From Bacillus haynesii (GTDB lineage Bacteria > Bacillota > Bacilli > Bacillales > Bacillaceae): DNA of 64,000 nt. The notes beneath the pieces are model-generated. The model was given only the letters and a program-made list of their open reading frames with translations, searched no databases and had not been told where the DNA came from. Shown here piece by piece: positions 16,214-24,564 of the stretch (its first letter is position 1; each line of letters opens with the position of its first letter). The DNA lies in the NCBI RefSeq assembly GCF_001969855.1, contig NZ_MRBL01000007.1:186001-250000 (forward strand), read 5' to 3'. A program made the position numbers and the translations under genes.

Positions 16214-16246
16214 CAATGAGATGACCCTCATTGTTATTTATTTTAT
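16211..16246 (+). terminator. Terminator of the GH3-glf-ROK operon
   Basis: TAACAATGAG (16211-16220, beginning at the stop codon) pairs perfectly with CTCATTGTTA (16227-16236) across 6 bases and runs into TTTATTTTAT. Confidence 0.85.
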
Positions 16247-16451
16247 GATTCAGAGCTGCAATTGCTGTTGCTTAAAAGCCCCCAAAAACTTTGACGAGAT
16301 TTTTGGAAATGTTGAAAAAAGGAGCCTTGCGGGAGAATTAAGATGGGTTTTAAATTTTTTGAAGGGCTTTACTCATGAAACTAGTTTATAGTTGATTTAG
16401 TGGGTTGAAATTGGTAATATGAATCTGAACATAGACTATGTATAATCTTCC

Positions 16452-16693
16452 GTGGCGTGATGCATTTCAAAATGAAAAGACCACAAGTGTTGCACGGATA
16501 CAGGTCAAATTTATTTTGCGCACCAGATGTATTTCTCCTTTAAGAAATGCATAAAATAAAAAAGACCCGACTGCGCCAACAGTCGAGTCGCGTGTACAAA
16601 GCGGCCCAACAAGGGCTCGGCTCATACGTCATTTTAAAATAGACTTTCCCTTTGAACTTTACCAGGGCTCAAGGGAAGTCTATTTTTCTTTTT
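16452..16693 (+). ncRNA. Predicted antisense RNA antitoxin (RatA/SR-type)
   Basis: A near-ideal TATAAT (16441-16446) lies in a non-coding stretch; the -35 is poor. A strong terminator for this strand lies at 16639-16693 (stem around AGACTTTCCCTT / AAGGGAAGTCT, then TTTTTCTTTTTT) inside the 3' half of the toxin gene. The RNA so defined, about 240 nt, would overlap the 3' part of the toxin message by about 135 nt, the same convergent layout as txpA/ratA and bsrG/SR4. RNA ends are inferred. Confidence 0.6.
16558..16592 (-). terminator. Terminator of the toxin message
   Basis: On the minus strand GACTCGACTG and CAGTCGGGTC form a 10-bp stem with one G-U pair and a 6-base loop, followed by TTTTTTTATTTT. 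It lies about 90 bases after the toxin stop. Confidence 0.75.
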
Positions 16694-16757
16694 TCGACAA
16701 CACGGCAATTAACATGCCAAAAGCAATCATTAACGAGATTGTTTCGTATGTTGTCAT
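16680..16757 (-). CDS. Holin-like type I toxin peptide (TxpA/BsrE class)
   Basis: A 25-residue peptide beginning MTTYETISLMIAFGMLIAVL and ending SKKEK. The MTTYE start, one hydrophobic helix and a basic tail are the hallmarks of the putative holin-like toxin family. ATG 16757 is chosen because GAAAGGGGG lies 8 bases upstream; an in-frame ATG two codons earlier is too close. Such peptides insert in the membrane and stop growth when not silenced by an antisense RNA, which is predicted on the other strand. Confidence 0.8.
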   Translation of the reverse strand: MTTYETISLMIAFGMLIAVLSKKEK

Positions 16758-16825
16758 AAGCATCACCCCCTTTCATAGGGGATGAGCCAACTTCCCTTGA
16801 GTGAGCCTAACTTTGTACAAAGAAT

Positions 16826-16834
16826 ATTTTACCA
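16826..16834 (-). promoter_or_regulatory. Predicted extended -10 promoter of the toxin
   Basis: On the minus strand TGGTAAAAT is an extended -10 box (TGnTAAAAT) about 70 bases before the toxin start. No good -35 is present at 17 bp, which extended -10 promoters can tolerate. Confidence 0.5.
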
Positions 16835-16905
16835 TAACTCTTTCAAACCCTGAGGCTGTTTTTTGATGTTGAGGCGGGATAGAGGAGAATTGAATAAAAC
16901 GAAAC

Positions 16906-16945
16906 ACAAAAACGGCAGGAACTCCATTGGAAATCCTGCCGTTTC
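16906..16945 (-). terminator. Terminator of tRNA-Val
   Basis: ACGGCAGGA (16912-16920) pairs with TCCTGCCGT (16934-16942); read on the minus strand it is followed by TTTTTGTG. It lies just after the tRNA gene. Confidence 0.8.
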
Positions 16946-16954
16946 GATTTGGTA

Positions 16955-17027
16955 TGATTCCGACTGGGCTCGAACCAGCGACCTCTACCCTGTCAAGGTA
17001 GCGCTCTCCCAGCTGAGCTACGGAATC
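16955..17027 (-). tRNA. tRNA-Val (GAC)
   Basis: On the minus strand the cloverleaf is complete: acceptor GATTCCG/CGGAATC, D arm GCTCAGCTGGGAGAGC, anticodon stem CTACC/GGTAG with loop TTGACAG giving anticodon GAC, and T arm with loop TTCGAGC. The discriminator is A. The 3' CCA is not encoded at the expected place (TAC follows), so it would be added after transcription. The gene stands alone. Confidence 0.93.
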
Positions 17028-17202
17028 ATGATATGTAACACTGGGTATTTGTTTTGCTGACAAGTTCTATTATATGCAGATTAGATGGGTTCGTCAACTG
17101 TTTTTTTGATTTTTTTGAGAGAACTGAGAAAGAGGCTTGCTGGCTCCGTCACGTTATGAAAAAATTGGATTATATAGACATCAAACGGGAGCGGGGATTG
17201 AA

Positions 17203-17324
17203 TGGATCTGATATTTAAAAGCATTGATAGTATTTTAATTGTAGTTTTAGCCGTTTTTTTTATTTGGAAATTCGTTTATGAAATCAAACATGAGAAGCGG
17301 AGCGCTGTGATGTTGCTTTTGTAG
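17203..17324 (+). other. Possible frameshifted small membrane-peptide gene
   Basis: ATG 17203 with upstream AGCGGGGA reads MDLIFK and then stops early. Shifting by one base at the AAA run (17218-17220) opens a hydrophobic frame (SILIVVLAVFFIWKFVYE, then a basic end) to TAG 17322-17324. This looks like a one-base loss in a short membrane-peptide gene, or chance. No homologue is recognised. Confidence 0.25.
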
Positions 17325-17425
17325 CTCATCAATATTTATTTTATCGTAAAAGTATGCGGTTTAGTCTTGCAATTGCTGTAGAGCAGAAAGCGAATATAAG
17401 TTACCTTGTCAAGGAGATCAAACCA

Positions 17426-18004
17426 ATGAAAACAGAAAAGCAAAAAATGCTGGACGGAGAGCTTTATCATGCTTCTGATCCGGTGCTGTGCCATGACAGA
17501 CTCAAGGCGCGCAAAATCACGAATGAATTCAACCGTTCGAACGAAGTTGACGACAATAAAAGGACCAAGCTGATCAAAGAGCTGTTTGGTTCAACAGGGG
17601 AAACGATCCACATCGAACCGGCGTTTCGCTGTGATTACGGCTTTAACATACATGTCGGGGAAAATTTCTTCGCCAATTTTGACTGTGTTTTCCTCGATGT
17701 ATGCGAAATCCGGATAGGCGATCATTGTATGCTCGGACCGGGTGTCCATATTTATACGGCGTCCCATCCGCTCGATCCGTCCGAAAGGATAAGCGGTGCG
17801 GAGTACGGAATACCTGTCATCATCGGCCGGAACGTTTGGATTGGCGGCAGTGCGGTCATCAATCCCGGCGTCAAGGTCGGCGACAATGCAGTGATAGCTT
17901 CCGGAGCCGTCGTGACAAAAGATGTCCCGGACAATGCCATCGTCGGCGGCAATCCGGCGAAAATAATTAAATACGTTGACGGCAAAAACACCAATTCTAT
18001 GTGA
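17426..18004 (+). CDS. maa: Maltose O-acetyltransferase
   Basis: A 192-residue acetyltransferase. ATG 17426 follows AAGGAGA at 8 bases and begins [19 protein letters not shown], the N-terminal Mac domain. A left-handed beta-helix of hexapeptide repeats follows ([18 protein letters not shown], with the catalytic His in ASHPLD), then [20 protein letters not shown] and NPAKII. It moves acetyl from acetyl-CoA to the 6-OH of maltose or glucose. The usual Bacillus Maa is about 184 residues. It is a single-gene unit. Confidence 0.9.
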   Translation: MKTEKQKMLDGELYHASDPVLCHDRLKARKITNEFNRSNEVDDNKRTKLIKELFGSTGETIHIEPAFRCDYGFNIHVGENFFANFDCVFLDVCEIRIGDHCMLGPGVHIYTASHPLDPSERISGAEYGIPVIIGRNVWIGGSAVINPGVKVGDNAVIASGAVVTKDVPDNAIVGGNPAKIIKYVDGKNTNSM

Positions 18005-18017
18005 TTGGTGTTTTTTT
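17984..18017 (+). terminator. Terminator of maa
   Basis: AAAAACACCAAT (17984-17995) pairs with ATTGGTGTTTTT (18004-18015); the stem begins within the last codons of maa and ends in a T-run. Confidence 0.85.
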
Positions 18018-18069
18018 GAATGGTAAAATAAGTTGCACAACGAACATGATGTTTTAAGGGGGATAAATC

Positions 18070-18921
18070 ATGACGCAATATTTTGTAAATAAAGATTTTA
18101 ATCCCAGTTTTGAAAACGGTTTAATTCCTAAGCTTCTGTACATATGTAATGTTGATGATGCTCATACAAGACTGCCTCGGGCGATGCACATGCATGAAGA
18201 TGTTATGGAAATCATTTTTGTGAAAGAGGGAAGCGGCAGCCAACTCATTGGCGAGAGGGTTTATAAAATTGCCAAAGGCGATATTTTAATTTACAACAAC
18301 GGTGTTCTTCATGATGAATATGCAAACCCTGAGGGGAATTTAAGTGTATTTTGCTGCGGCATCACAAATTTGAAGCTGTCCGGATTGCCGGAAAACCATT
18401 TGATTTCAAGCGAACATTCTTGTGTAATTCCAAGCGGGGAATTGGCTTCAAGCATTCAATCGTTACTGGACATGATGTATACGCAAATTTCGGAAGAAAG
18501 AACGGGTGCAGAGGAAATCTGCAGCTATCTTCTTAGCTCGCTGATTACGCTCATTTTACAAATTCCAAAGGAGCGTGCAGCATTCCAGAAGTCAGAAGAA
18601 TCAAAAATATCAAATCAAATTAAGACATATATTGATAATCATTATCTTGAAAACATCACTTTACAGTCGCTTTCGCAAACATTTCATATCAGTTCTTATT
18701 ACTTGGTTCATGTATTTAAAAAATCTACAGGATTTTCGCCGATTCAATATATTATCCGGCGCCGGATCGGTGAGGCGCAATCGCTTTTGATCAATACGGA
18801 TGAGAGCGTGACAATGATTGCCGGAATGGTTGGCTACGATAATACAAGTTATTTCACGACTCTTTTTACTAAGATTGTTGGAATCCCTCCAAAAAAATAC
18901 CGCCACCTTTGGACGAAATAA
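18070..18921 (+). CDS. AraC-family transcriptional regulator (YfiF-like)
   Basis: A 283-residue regulator, ATG 18070, RBS AAGGGGGAT. The N-terminal cupin (about 20-120; HMHEDVMEIIFV, GDILIYNNGVLHDE) should bind a sugar-like ligand and the C-terminal 95 residues hold two helix-turn-helices (LQSLSQTFHISSYYLVHVFK; IAGMVGYDNTSYFTTLFTK). It precedes an isomerase, an oxidoreductase and a sugar transporter on the same strand, a gene content like B. subtilis yfiF-yfiG-yfiH-yfiI in a different order. It probably activates those genes in response to their substrate. Confidence 0.85.
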   Translation: MTQYFVNKDFNPSFENGLIPKLLYICNVDDAHTRLPRAMHMHEDVMEIIFVKEGSGSQLIGERVYKIAKGDILIYNNGVLHDEYANPEGNLSVFCCGITNLKLSGLPENHLISSEHSCVIPSGELASSIQSLLDMMYTQISEERTGAEEICSYLLSSLITLILQIPKERAAFQKSEESKISNQIKTYIDNHYLENITLQSLSQTFHISSYYLVHVFKKSTGFSPIQYIIRRRIGEAQSLLINTDESVTMIAGMVGYDNTSYFTTLFTKIVGIPPKKYRHLWTK

Positions 18922-19071
18922 AAAGATACAGACGTTCCGAGTGAACAATCACAAGATAGTGAAAGTTTTAAATGAATATTAAGAAAAAGATGATTAAATT
19001 GAACAATATTATGAAAGCGCTTCAATTTTCGAAAAATTATAATAAATATATACATTTTGGAGGTGTTTCAA

Positions 19072-19998
19072 CTGAGTATAAAAATATCTGGTGCACCGTG
19101 CTGCTGGGGTGTGGATGACCCCGAAAACCCTTTTCTCCCGGTGTGGGAGCACGTGTTGTATGAGGCTTCACAAGCCGGCTATCACGGCATCGAATTGGGA
19201 CCGTACGGATATATCCCTGTGGATATCGCGCGGGTTCAGGAAGAGCTGGCGAAACACGATTTAACGATCATAGCGGGAACAATTTTTGACGACCTTGTAT
19301 CACCGGGTAATCTCGACAATCTGCTAAAACAGGCGGACGATATCTGCTCTTTAATTACGCAGCTGCCTAAACCTCTGAAGCTAAGCGGCAAATTTAACCC
19401 GCCATTTTTGGTCATCATTGACTGGGGACATGACGAAAGGGATTATTGCGCCGGGCATCCAGATCACGCGAAAAGGTTATCTCGCCATGAGTGGAACAAT
19501 ATGGTGAGTCACATTCGGTCACTTGCAGACCGGGCGTGGAATCAATACGGCGTCCGGCCAGTAATTCACCCGCACACCGGCGGTTATCTCGAATTTGAAG
19601 ACGAGATTATCAAATTAATGGAAGACATACCTTACGAAACAGCAGGGCTTTGCCTGGATACCGGCCATTTATATTATTCAAAAATGGATCCCGTCAAGTG
19701 GCTTAAGGAATGCTCGAAGAGCTTGGATTACATTCATTTTAAAGATATCGATTCAGACATCTATCAGCAGGTGATGGGCGAACGGACCCGCTTTTTTGAC
19801 GCCTGTGCCAAAGGTGTCATGTGTCCAATCGGACAGGGTATCATTGATTACGATTCAATCTGCGCTTTGCTTAAAGACATCGACTATCAAGGGTATATCA
19901 CGATTGAACAGGAACGGGACCCCAGACTCTCTCAGACGAGTTTGCGGGACGTCAAGCAGAGCCTTGATTATTTAAAAAGCGTTGGATTTCAACTTTAG
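19072..19998 (+). CDS. Sugar phosphate isomerase/epimerase, YfiH/IolE-like
   Basis: A TIM-barrel enzyme of 308 residues of the xylose-isomerase-like fold used by IolE/IolI-type dehydratases and epimerases. Visible: GAPCCWGV near the start, GYHGIELGPYGYIP, a metal-binding VIHPHTGGYLEFE, LCLDTGHLYYS, YIHFKDID and a closing ITIEQERDP. The start is taken as CTG 19072, 8 bases after GGAGG (19059-19063); the only earlier start, TTG 19057, overlaps that RBS, and later ones cut into the conserved barrel. It is in tandem with an oxidoreductase and a transporter, which suggests an inositol or keto-sugar catabolic role. Confidence 0.82.
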   Translation: MSIKISGAPCCWGVDDPENPFLPVWEHVLYEASQAGYHGIELGPYGYIPVDIARVQEELAKHDLTIIAGTIFDDLVSPGNLDNLLKQADDICSLITQLPKPLKLSGKFNPPFLVIIDWGHDERDYCAGHPDHAKRLSRHEWNNMVSHIRSLADRAWNQYGVRPVIHPHTGGYLEFEDEIIKLMEDIPYETAGLCLDTGHLYYSKMDPVKWLKECSKSLDYIHFKDIDSDIYQQVMGERTRFFDACAKGVMCPIGQGIIDYDSICALLKDIDYQGYITIEQERDPRLSQTSLRDVKQSLDYLKSVGFQL

Positions 19999-20018
19999 AT
20001 AAGGAGGGGGTTTGAGAA

Positions 20019-21185
20019 GTGATCAATGGCGAAAAAAATATTGAAAAACCGATACGATGGTCAATGGTAGGGGGAGGTCGCAGCAGCCAAATCGGCTACA
20101 TTCATCGATCTGCCGCCCTGCGGGACAATAATTTCGAATTGGTTGCGGGCGCTTTTGATATCGATCCAGAGCGAGGAAAAGACTTTGGAGTTAAGCTGCA
20201 TGTTGCACCGGAAAGGTGTTATCCCGACTATATAACAATGTTTAAAGAGGAAGGAAAACGGGAAGACGGTATTCAAGCTGTATCAATCGCAACGCCGAAC
20301 GGTACTCATTACAAAATCACAAAAGCAGCTTTACAAGCCGGACTGCACGTCATTTGTGAAAAGCCTTTATGCTTTACAACTGAAGAGGCTCTTGAGCTGG
20401 AAAAACTTGCGAAATCAGAGAATCTGGTGATCGGGATTACATACGGCTATGCTGGGCATCAGATGATTGAGCAAGCCCGCCAAATGATAGAACGAGGAGA
20501 GTTGGGAGAAATCCGCATTGTTAATATGCAGTTTGCACATGGATTCCACTCAGATGCTGTAGAATCCCAAAATGCGAGTACAAACTGGAGGGTTGACCCT
20601 AAAGTTGCCGGCCCCAGCTATGTGTTGGGGGATTTGGGCACACATCCGTTGTATCTATCCGAAGTCATGCTGCCGCATCTGAAAATTAAAAGGCTAATGT
20701 GCGCCCGCCAAAGTTTTGTAAAGAGCAGGGCGCCGCTGGAGGATAATGCATTTACAATGATGGAGTATGACAACGGTGCATTTGGGACTTTATGGTCTTC
20801 ATGTATAAATGCAGGTTCCATGCACGGTCAAAAGATCCGCGTCATCGGTTCAAAAGCCAGTATTGAATGGTGGGATGAACACCCGAATCAGCTGAAGTTC
20901 GAAGTTCAAGGCAAGCCCGCTATGATTTTGGACAGGGGAATGGATTATCTGTATCCGCAAGCACTTGCAGATGACCGGATTGGAGGAGGCCATCCGGAAG
21001 GTCTGTTTGAAGCATGGTCAAATTTATACACACGCTTTGCAAAAGCCATGGCTGCAGCTGGCAGCGGAGGAACGTTAGAAGGTGTATGGTACCCGGGAAT
21101 CAAGGCGGGAGTAGAAGGCGTCCGCTGGGTTGAGAACTGTGTGAGATCAGCCGATCAAGGTGCAGTTTGGATCGACTATCATTAA
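20019..21185 (+). CDS. Gfo/Idh/MocA family oxidoreductase, YfiI-like
   Basis: A 388-residue NAD(P)-dependent sugar or inositol dehydrogenase. GTG 20019 follows AAGGAGGGG. The nucleotide-binding fold begins WSMVGGGRSSQIGYIHRSA; ATPNGTHY and the family motif VICEKPLCF are present, then the alpha/beta substrate domain (DLGTHPLYLSE with the catalytic-type His). It belongs to the AraC-isomerase-transporter set and would oxidise the sugar handled by the isomerase next to it. The exact substrate is unknown. Confidence 0.86.
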   Translation: MINGEKNIEKPIRWSMVGGGRSSQIGYIHRSAALRDNNFELVAGAFDIDPERGKDFGVKLHVAPERCYPDYITMFKEEGKREDGIQAVSIATPNGTHYKITKAALQAGLHVICEKPLCFTTEEALELEKLAKSENLVIGITYGYAGHQMIEQARQMIERGELGEIRIVNMQFAHGFHSDAVESQNASTNWRVDPKVAGPSYVLGDLGTHPLYLSEVMLPHLKIKRLMCARQSFVKSRAPLEDNAFTMMEYDNGAFGTLWSSCINAGSMHGQKIRVIGSKASIEWWDEHPNQLKFEVQGKPAMILDRGMDYLYPQALADDRIGGGHPEGLFEAWSNLYTRFAKAMAAAGSGGTLEGVWYPGIKAGVEGVRWVENCVRSADQGAVWIDYH

Positions 21186-21292
21186 ATGTATTTTTTTGGT
21201 TGTCGGAATGCTGGCACAACAAAATAATGGGATAAATGAAATCGTTATCAATTATATGGATGTAAAAATGCATTTGCCAGGGAGGAACATAC

Positions 21293-22720
21293 GTGAACAT
21301 TCAAAATACAAAGAAGCCGGGAAATCATAAGGCTTATTTACAAATTATCATGATTTCCGCGACTTTTGGTGGGCTTCTCTTTGGATATGACACTGGTGTG
21401 ATAAACGGAGCTTTGCCTTTTATGTCAAGAACAGACCAGCTGAATTTGACCCCGGTTACAGAAGGCCTGGTGACAAGTATGCTTTTGTTCGGGGCGGCAA
21501 TCGGCGCATTACTGGGAGGCAAATTGGCTGACCGTTATGGACGCCGTAAGATGATTTTAAATCTATCATTTTTATTCTTAGTGTCATCACTCGGCACCGC
21601 GTTTGCTCCCAATGTCGTGACAATGGTTGTTTTTCGGTTTTTGCTGGGTCTGGCGGTCGGCGGTGCGTCGTCTATGGTGCCGGCTTTTTTGGCAGAAATG
21701 GCCCCGCATGAGAAAAGGGGGCGAATGGTGACACAGAATGAGTTGATGATTGTCGGCGGTCAATTATTAGCCTATGTTTTTAATGCGATTTTAGGAGTGG
21801 CCATGGCGGATACGGGACATGTCTGGCGTTATATGCTGATCATTTGCGCAGTTCCGGCTCTCATTTTATTTTTAAGCATGCTGATTGTTCCGGAGAGCCC
21901 CCGGTGGCTGACTTCGAAAGGGAAAAAAGATGAGGCCCTGCGCGTTCTGAAACGAATACGTGATGAAAAGCGGGCGGAAGCCGAATTTATAGAGATTGAA
22001 GCGGCTGCCGAAAAAGATTCAGAGCTTGAAAAGGCATCGATTAAAGACTTTTCCGCACCTTGGCTGCGGCGGATTTTGCTGATCGGAATCGGCGTTGCTG
22101 TCGTCAATCAGATTACAGGTGTCAACTCTATTATGTATTATGGAACTCAAATACTTCAGAAATCAGGGTTTGGCACAAAAGCGGCGCTAGTTGCCAATAT
22201 TGCAAACGGCCTCATCTCCGTGATTGCCGTTATTGTCGGCATTTGGCTCGTTGGCAAGGTAAACCGCCGGCCGATGCTGATGATAGGTTTGGCGGGCACA
22301 ACAACATCTCTGCTGCTGATTGCGATTTTTTCAATGGCGTTTGACGGTTCTGCGGCTCTCCCGTATATCGTTCTTTCTTTGACCGTCATATTTCTCGCCT
22401 TTATGCAAGGGTGTGTCGGTCCTGTCACTTGGCTTGTGATTGCGGAAATCTTTCCGCAAAGGCTGAGAGGCCTCGGCTCCGGTATCAGCGTGTTCTTCTT
22501 GTGGATGGCGAACTTCATCATCGGCTTTGCTTTTCCGATCCTGCTGAGCTCCGCCGGCTTAGCTAATACATTTTTTGTTTTCGTTGCGATGGGGTTATGC
22601 GGAATCGGTTTTGTGTATAAATATATGCCGGAAACCAATGGTCGCACTCTGGAGGAATTGGAAGAGTTTTTCCGTGTGCAGCAAGAAAGCAAAACTGAAG
22701 AACCGATGATCGGGATATAG
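21293..22720 (+). CDS. MFS sugar transporter, IolT/YfiG-like
   Basis: A 475-residue 12-helix sugar-proton symporter, GTG 21293 behind GGGAGG. Family signatures: FGGLLFGYDTGVINGALPFM in helix one, GGKLADRYGRRKM, PESPRWL before the central loop, the QITGVNSIMYYG stretch in helix seven, and PETNGRTLEELEEFF at the end. Similarity to myo-inositol transporters IolT and YfiG suggests inositol or a related polyol as cargo. It ends the gene set, and a terminator follows. Confidence 0.88.
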   Translation: MNIQNTKKPGNHKAYLQIIMISATFGGLLFGYDTGVINGALPFMSRTDQLNLTPVTEGLVTSMLLFGAAIGALLGGKLADRYGRRKMILNLSFLFLVSSLGTAFAPNVVTMVVFRFLLGLAVGGASSMVPAFLAEMAPHEKRGRMVTQNELMIVGGQLLAYVFNAILGVAMADTGHVWRYMLIICAVPALILFLSMLIVPESPRWLTSKGKKDEALRVLKRIRDEKRAEAEFIEIEAAAEKDSELEKASIKDFSAPWLRRILLIGIGVAVVNQITGVNSIMYYGTQILQKSGFGTKAALVANIANGLISVIAVIVGIWLVGKVNRRPMLMIGLAGTTTSLLLIAIFSMAFDGSAALPYIVLSLTVIFLAFMQGCVGPVTWLVIAEIFPQRLRGLGSGISVFFLWMANFIIGFAFPILLSSAGLANTFFVFVAMGLCGIGFVYKYMPETNGRTLEELEEFFRVQQESKTEEPMIGI

Positions 22721-22733
22721 ACAATTAATTTTT

Positions 22734-22765
22734 AAAAAAAGCCGCCTTTAACCGCGGCTTTTTTT
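22734..22765 (+). terminator. Terminator of the yfi-like operon
   Basis: AAAAAAAGCCGC (22734-22745) pairs with GCGGCTTTTTTT (22754-22765). The stretch from 22766 to 23028 holds no recognised gene, only an inverted repeat (22994-23003 with 23013-23022) that may end the minus-strand gene next to it. Confidence 0.88.
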
Positions 22766-23028
22766 AAATAGAAACACGGTGCTACAGAGGATGGAAGAGA
22801 TTGAACGTTTGATGTGCAGCCATGTATCTATCTGCAGCTGTACATAGTCCAATAAGAAATTCTCGTCATCATCGTGTAAGCCGCTGGGACCCTTCAAGTA
22901 AAAGGTCAGGGGGAAATGTTTGTGTGAATAAAGCTGAGGAAGAGAGGGCAACGTGTTCGGCGGAGAAGAGTGGCTTATCGGAGGTTGTGATAAATCCGCG
23001 GAAGCAGTTTCCTTCCGCGGATGAGGTG

Positions 23029-23388
23029 CTATCGGGTGACCGTAATATTGTTGATGACAAGCTGTCCCAATGAATTAAGATACGAAAATGTCGCTTTGCC
23101 TGGGCTGACGGCTTTTACGTACACGCGGTCTGAGGTGATTCTGACGGTGATGGCGCTGCCGCTGTAGGAGACGTTCGAAATGCCGACGTATTGATCTTCC
23201 TGTCCGACTTTCATCGGCCTGTTAATGACGATCGCCTGAGGGGAGATGGTTCCTTGTACAAATGCGTGAGAAGAGAGATTTTCAGTTTTAGAGAGTTCCT
23301 GGGCTTGTACATGCATGGGACTTCCTGAAACAGCAAGCATTCCCGCCAGTAATGATGAAGCAACTAAACTTTTACCTAACCACTTCAT
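23029..23388 (-). CDS. Small secreted protein with one Ig-like (BIG2-like) domain
   Basis: About 119 residues. ATG 23388 (MKWLGKSL) is preferred because AAAAGAG lies 9 bases before it; in-frame ATGs at 23397 and 23394 are closer than usual. A signal peptide ends near VQA. The mature part ends in a pattern like a bacterial Ig domain (VRITSDRVYVKAVSPGKATF, then a short strand and NNITVTR). No known function is recognised. It could be a surface or wall-associated protein. Confidence 0.65.
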   Translation of the reverse strand: MKWLGKSLVASSLLAGMLAVSGSPMHVQAQELSKTENLSSHAFVQGTISPQAIVINRPMKVGQEDQYVGISNVSYSGSAITVRITSDRVYVKAVSPGKATFSYLNSLGQLVINNITVTR

Positions 23389-23523
23389 AACCATCATCTC
23401 TTTTCCTATGTGATGGTTCCAGGATATGGGATCATCGACCGCTAGTCAATCGCTTCCAATGATGATTCACACATTGGACAAACGAAAGCAAACATTTCGT
23501 GAAGCGGCAGGAAGAACGGATCA

Positions 23524-24414
23524 TCATTTTGAAGCCGTTCTTTTCTTCAAAGCGTTAATGAAGGTTTTCACATTTTTCTTGTCCTGCATGACGGGTGAAT
23601 AGATATAGGAAAGCGTCCTGTTAAAGGTTTGATTTTTCAGCCGGATCACGGAGAGATTTCCGTGCTGTACGTCTCTTTCAATGACGCTTTCAGACAGGAG
23701 AGACAGTCCGATGCCCGTCATGAGCGTTTCTTTAATCCCCTGGTTGCTGCTGATCGTCAGAAATGACTTCACTTTCAAACCGTTTGAACGGATAACATGG
23801 TTTAAGTATTCGCGTGTGCCTGAACCGACTTCGCGCGTTACCCACGTTTGATTTTGCAGATCGGCCATTGTCACGTCCTGTTTGGTTGCAAGCGGGTGAT
23901 CGCTTGAAGCAGTGATAAACAATTCGTCCTGCATAAAGGCATGTACAGAAAGCTCTTTTTCATTTGTCTGTCCTTCGATCAAGCCGATGTCCACTTTATA
24001 CAGGCGGACGGATTGCACGATTTCTTCCGTATTTCCAATGACGGCCTTGAGTTCGAGCTCAGGATATTCTTTTTGAAGGTCGAACAACAGCGATGGCAAA
24101 ATATATTCGCCGATTGTGAAGCTTGCGCCGATTTTCAGCTCGCCTTTGATCGAGTTGTGGTGATCGAGAATGTCCTGCCGCGTTTGTTCATAGATGGTGA
24201 TCATTTGTTTGGCGCGATCGTATAAAATTTCACCGGTCGGTGTGATTTTTAAATATTTCGGAGAGCGTTCAAATAATTTCGTCTGGAATTCTTTTTCAAG
24301 ATTTTTAATGTGCATGCTCACGCTCGGCTGCGACATAAGAAGAAGCTCGGCCGTTTTCGTAAAATTTTTAATTTCTGCAAGGGTAACGAATGTCTTCAGC
24401 GCATCATAATGCAC
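23524..24414 (-). CDS. cysL: LysR-type activator of sulfite reductase genes
   Basis: A 296-residue LysR protein, GTG 24414 behind AAAGGAGAG. The winged helix (NFTKTAELLLMSQPSVSMHI) is followed by the effector domain (ELKIGASFTIGEYILPSLL). It is divergent from cysJI, and B. subtilis CysL (YwfK) activates cysJI, so context and sequence agree. It would bind in the shared 320-bp intergenic region and respond to sulfur status. In B. subtilis cysL is not next to cysJI, as far as recalled. Confidence 0.82.
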   Translation of the reverse strand: MHYDALKTFVTLAEIKNFTKTAELLLMSQPSVSMHIKNLEKEFQTKLFERSPKYLKITPTGEILYDRAKQMITIYEQTRQDILDHHNSIKGELKIGASFTIGEYILPSLLFDLQKEYPELELKAVIGNTEEIVQSVRLYKVDIGLIEGQTNEKELSVHAFMQDELFITASSDHPLATKQDVTMADLQNQTWVTREVGSGTREYLNHVIRSNGLKVKSFLTISSNQGIKETLMTGIGLSLLSESVIERDVQHGNLSVIRLKNQTFNRTLSYIYSPVMQDKKNVKTFINALKKRTASK

Positions 24415-24564
24415 ACGAATCTCTCCTTTATTAAAAATCTTAATAGCTGTAATAATTAATATATATTTTACTAATGTTGAGTATTCCAGTAAACTTTAAA
24501 TTAGAATCTTTTTTAGGAATGTTTGGTTTGAAGCAGGCTGACGCCGAGCGGCAAAGGGGACGTG

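Noticed and set aside
16773-17063. 96-codon minus-strand frame with VAQLGERYLDRVEVAGSSPV
   Set aside because: This is the well-known false translation of a tRNA gene (tRNA-Val).
22156-22692. 178-codon minus-strand frame
   Set aside because: Opposite the MFS transporter gene, no RBS, no recognisable family.
22822-23073. 83-codon plus-strand frame after the transporter terminator
   Set aside because: No good RBS, no family resemblance, and it runs into the opposite-strand secreted protein gene.
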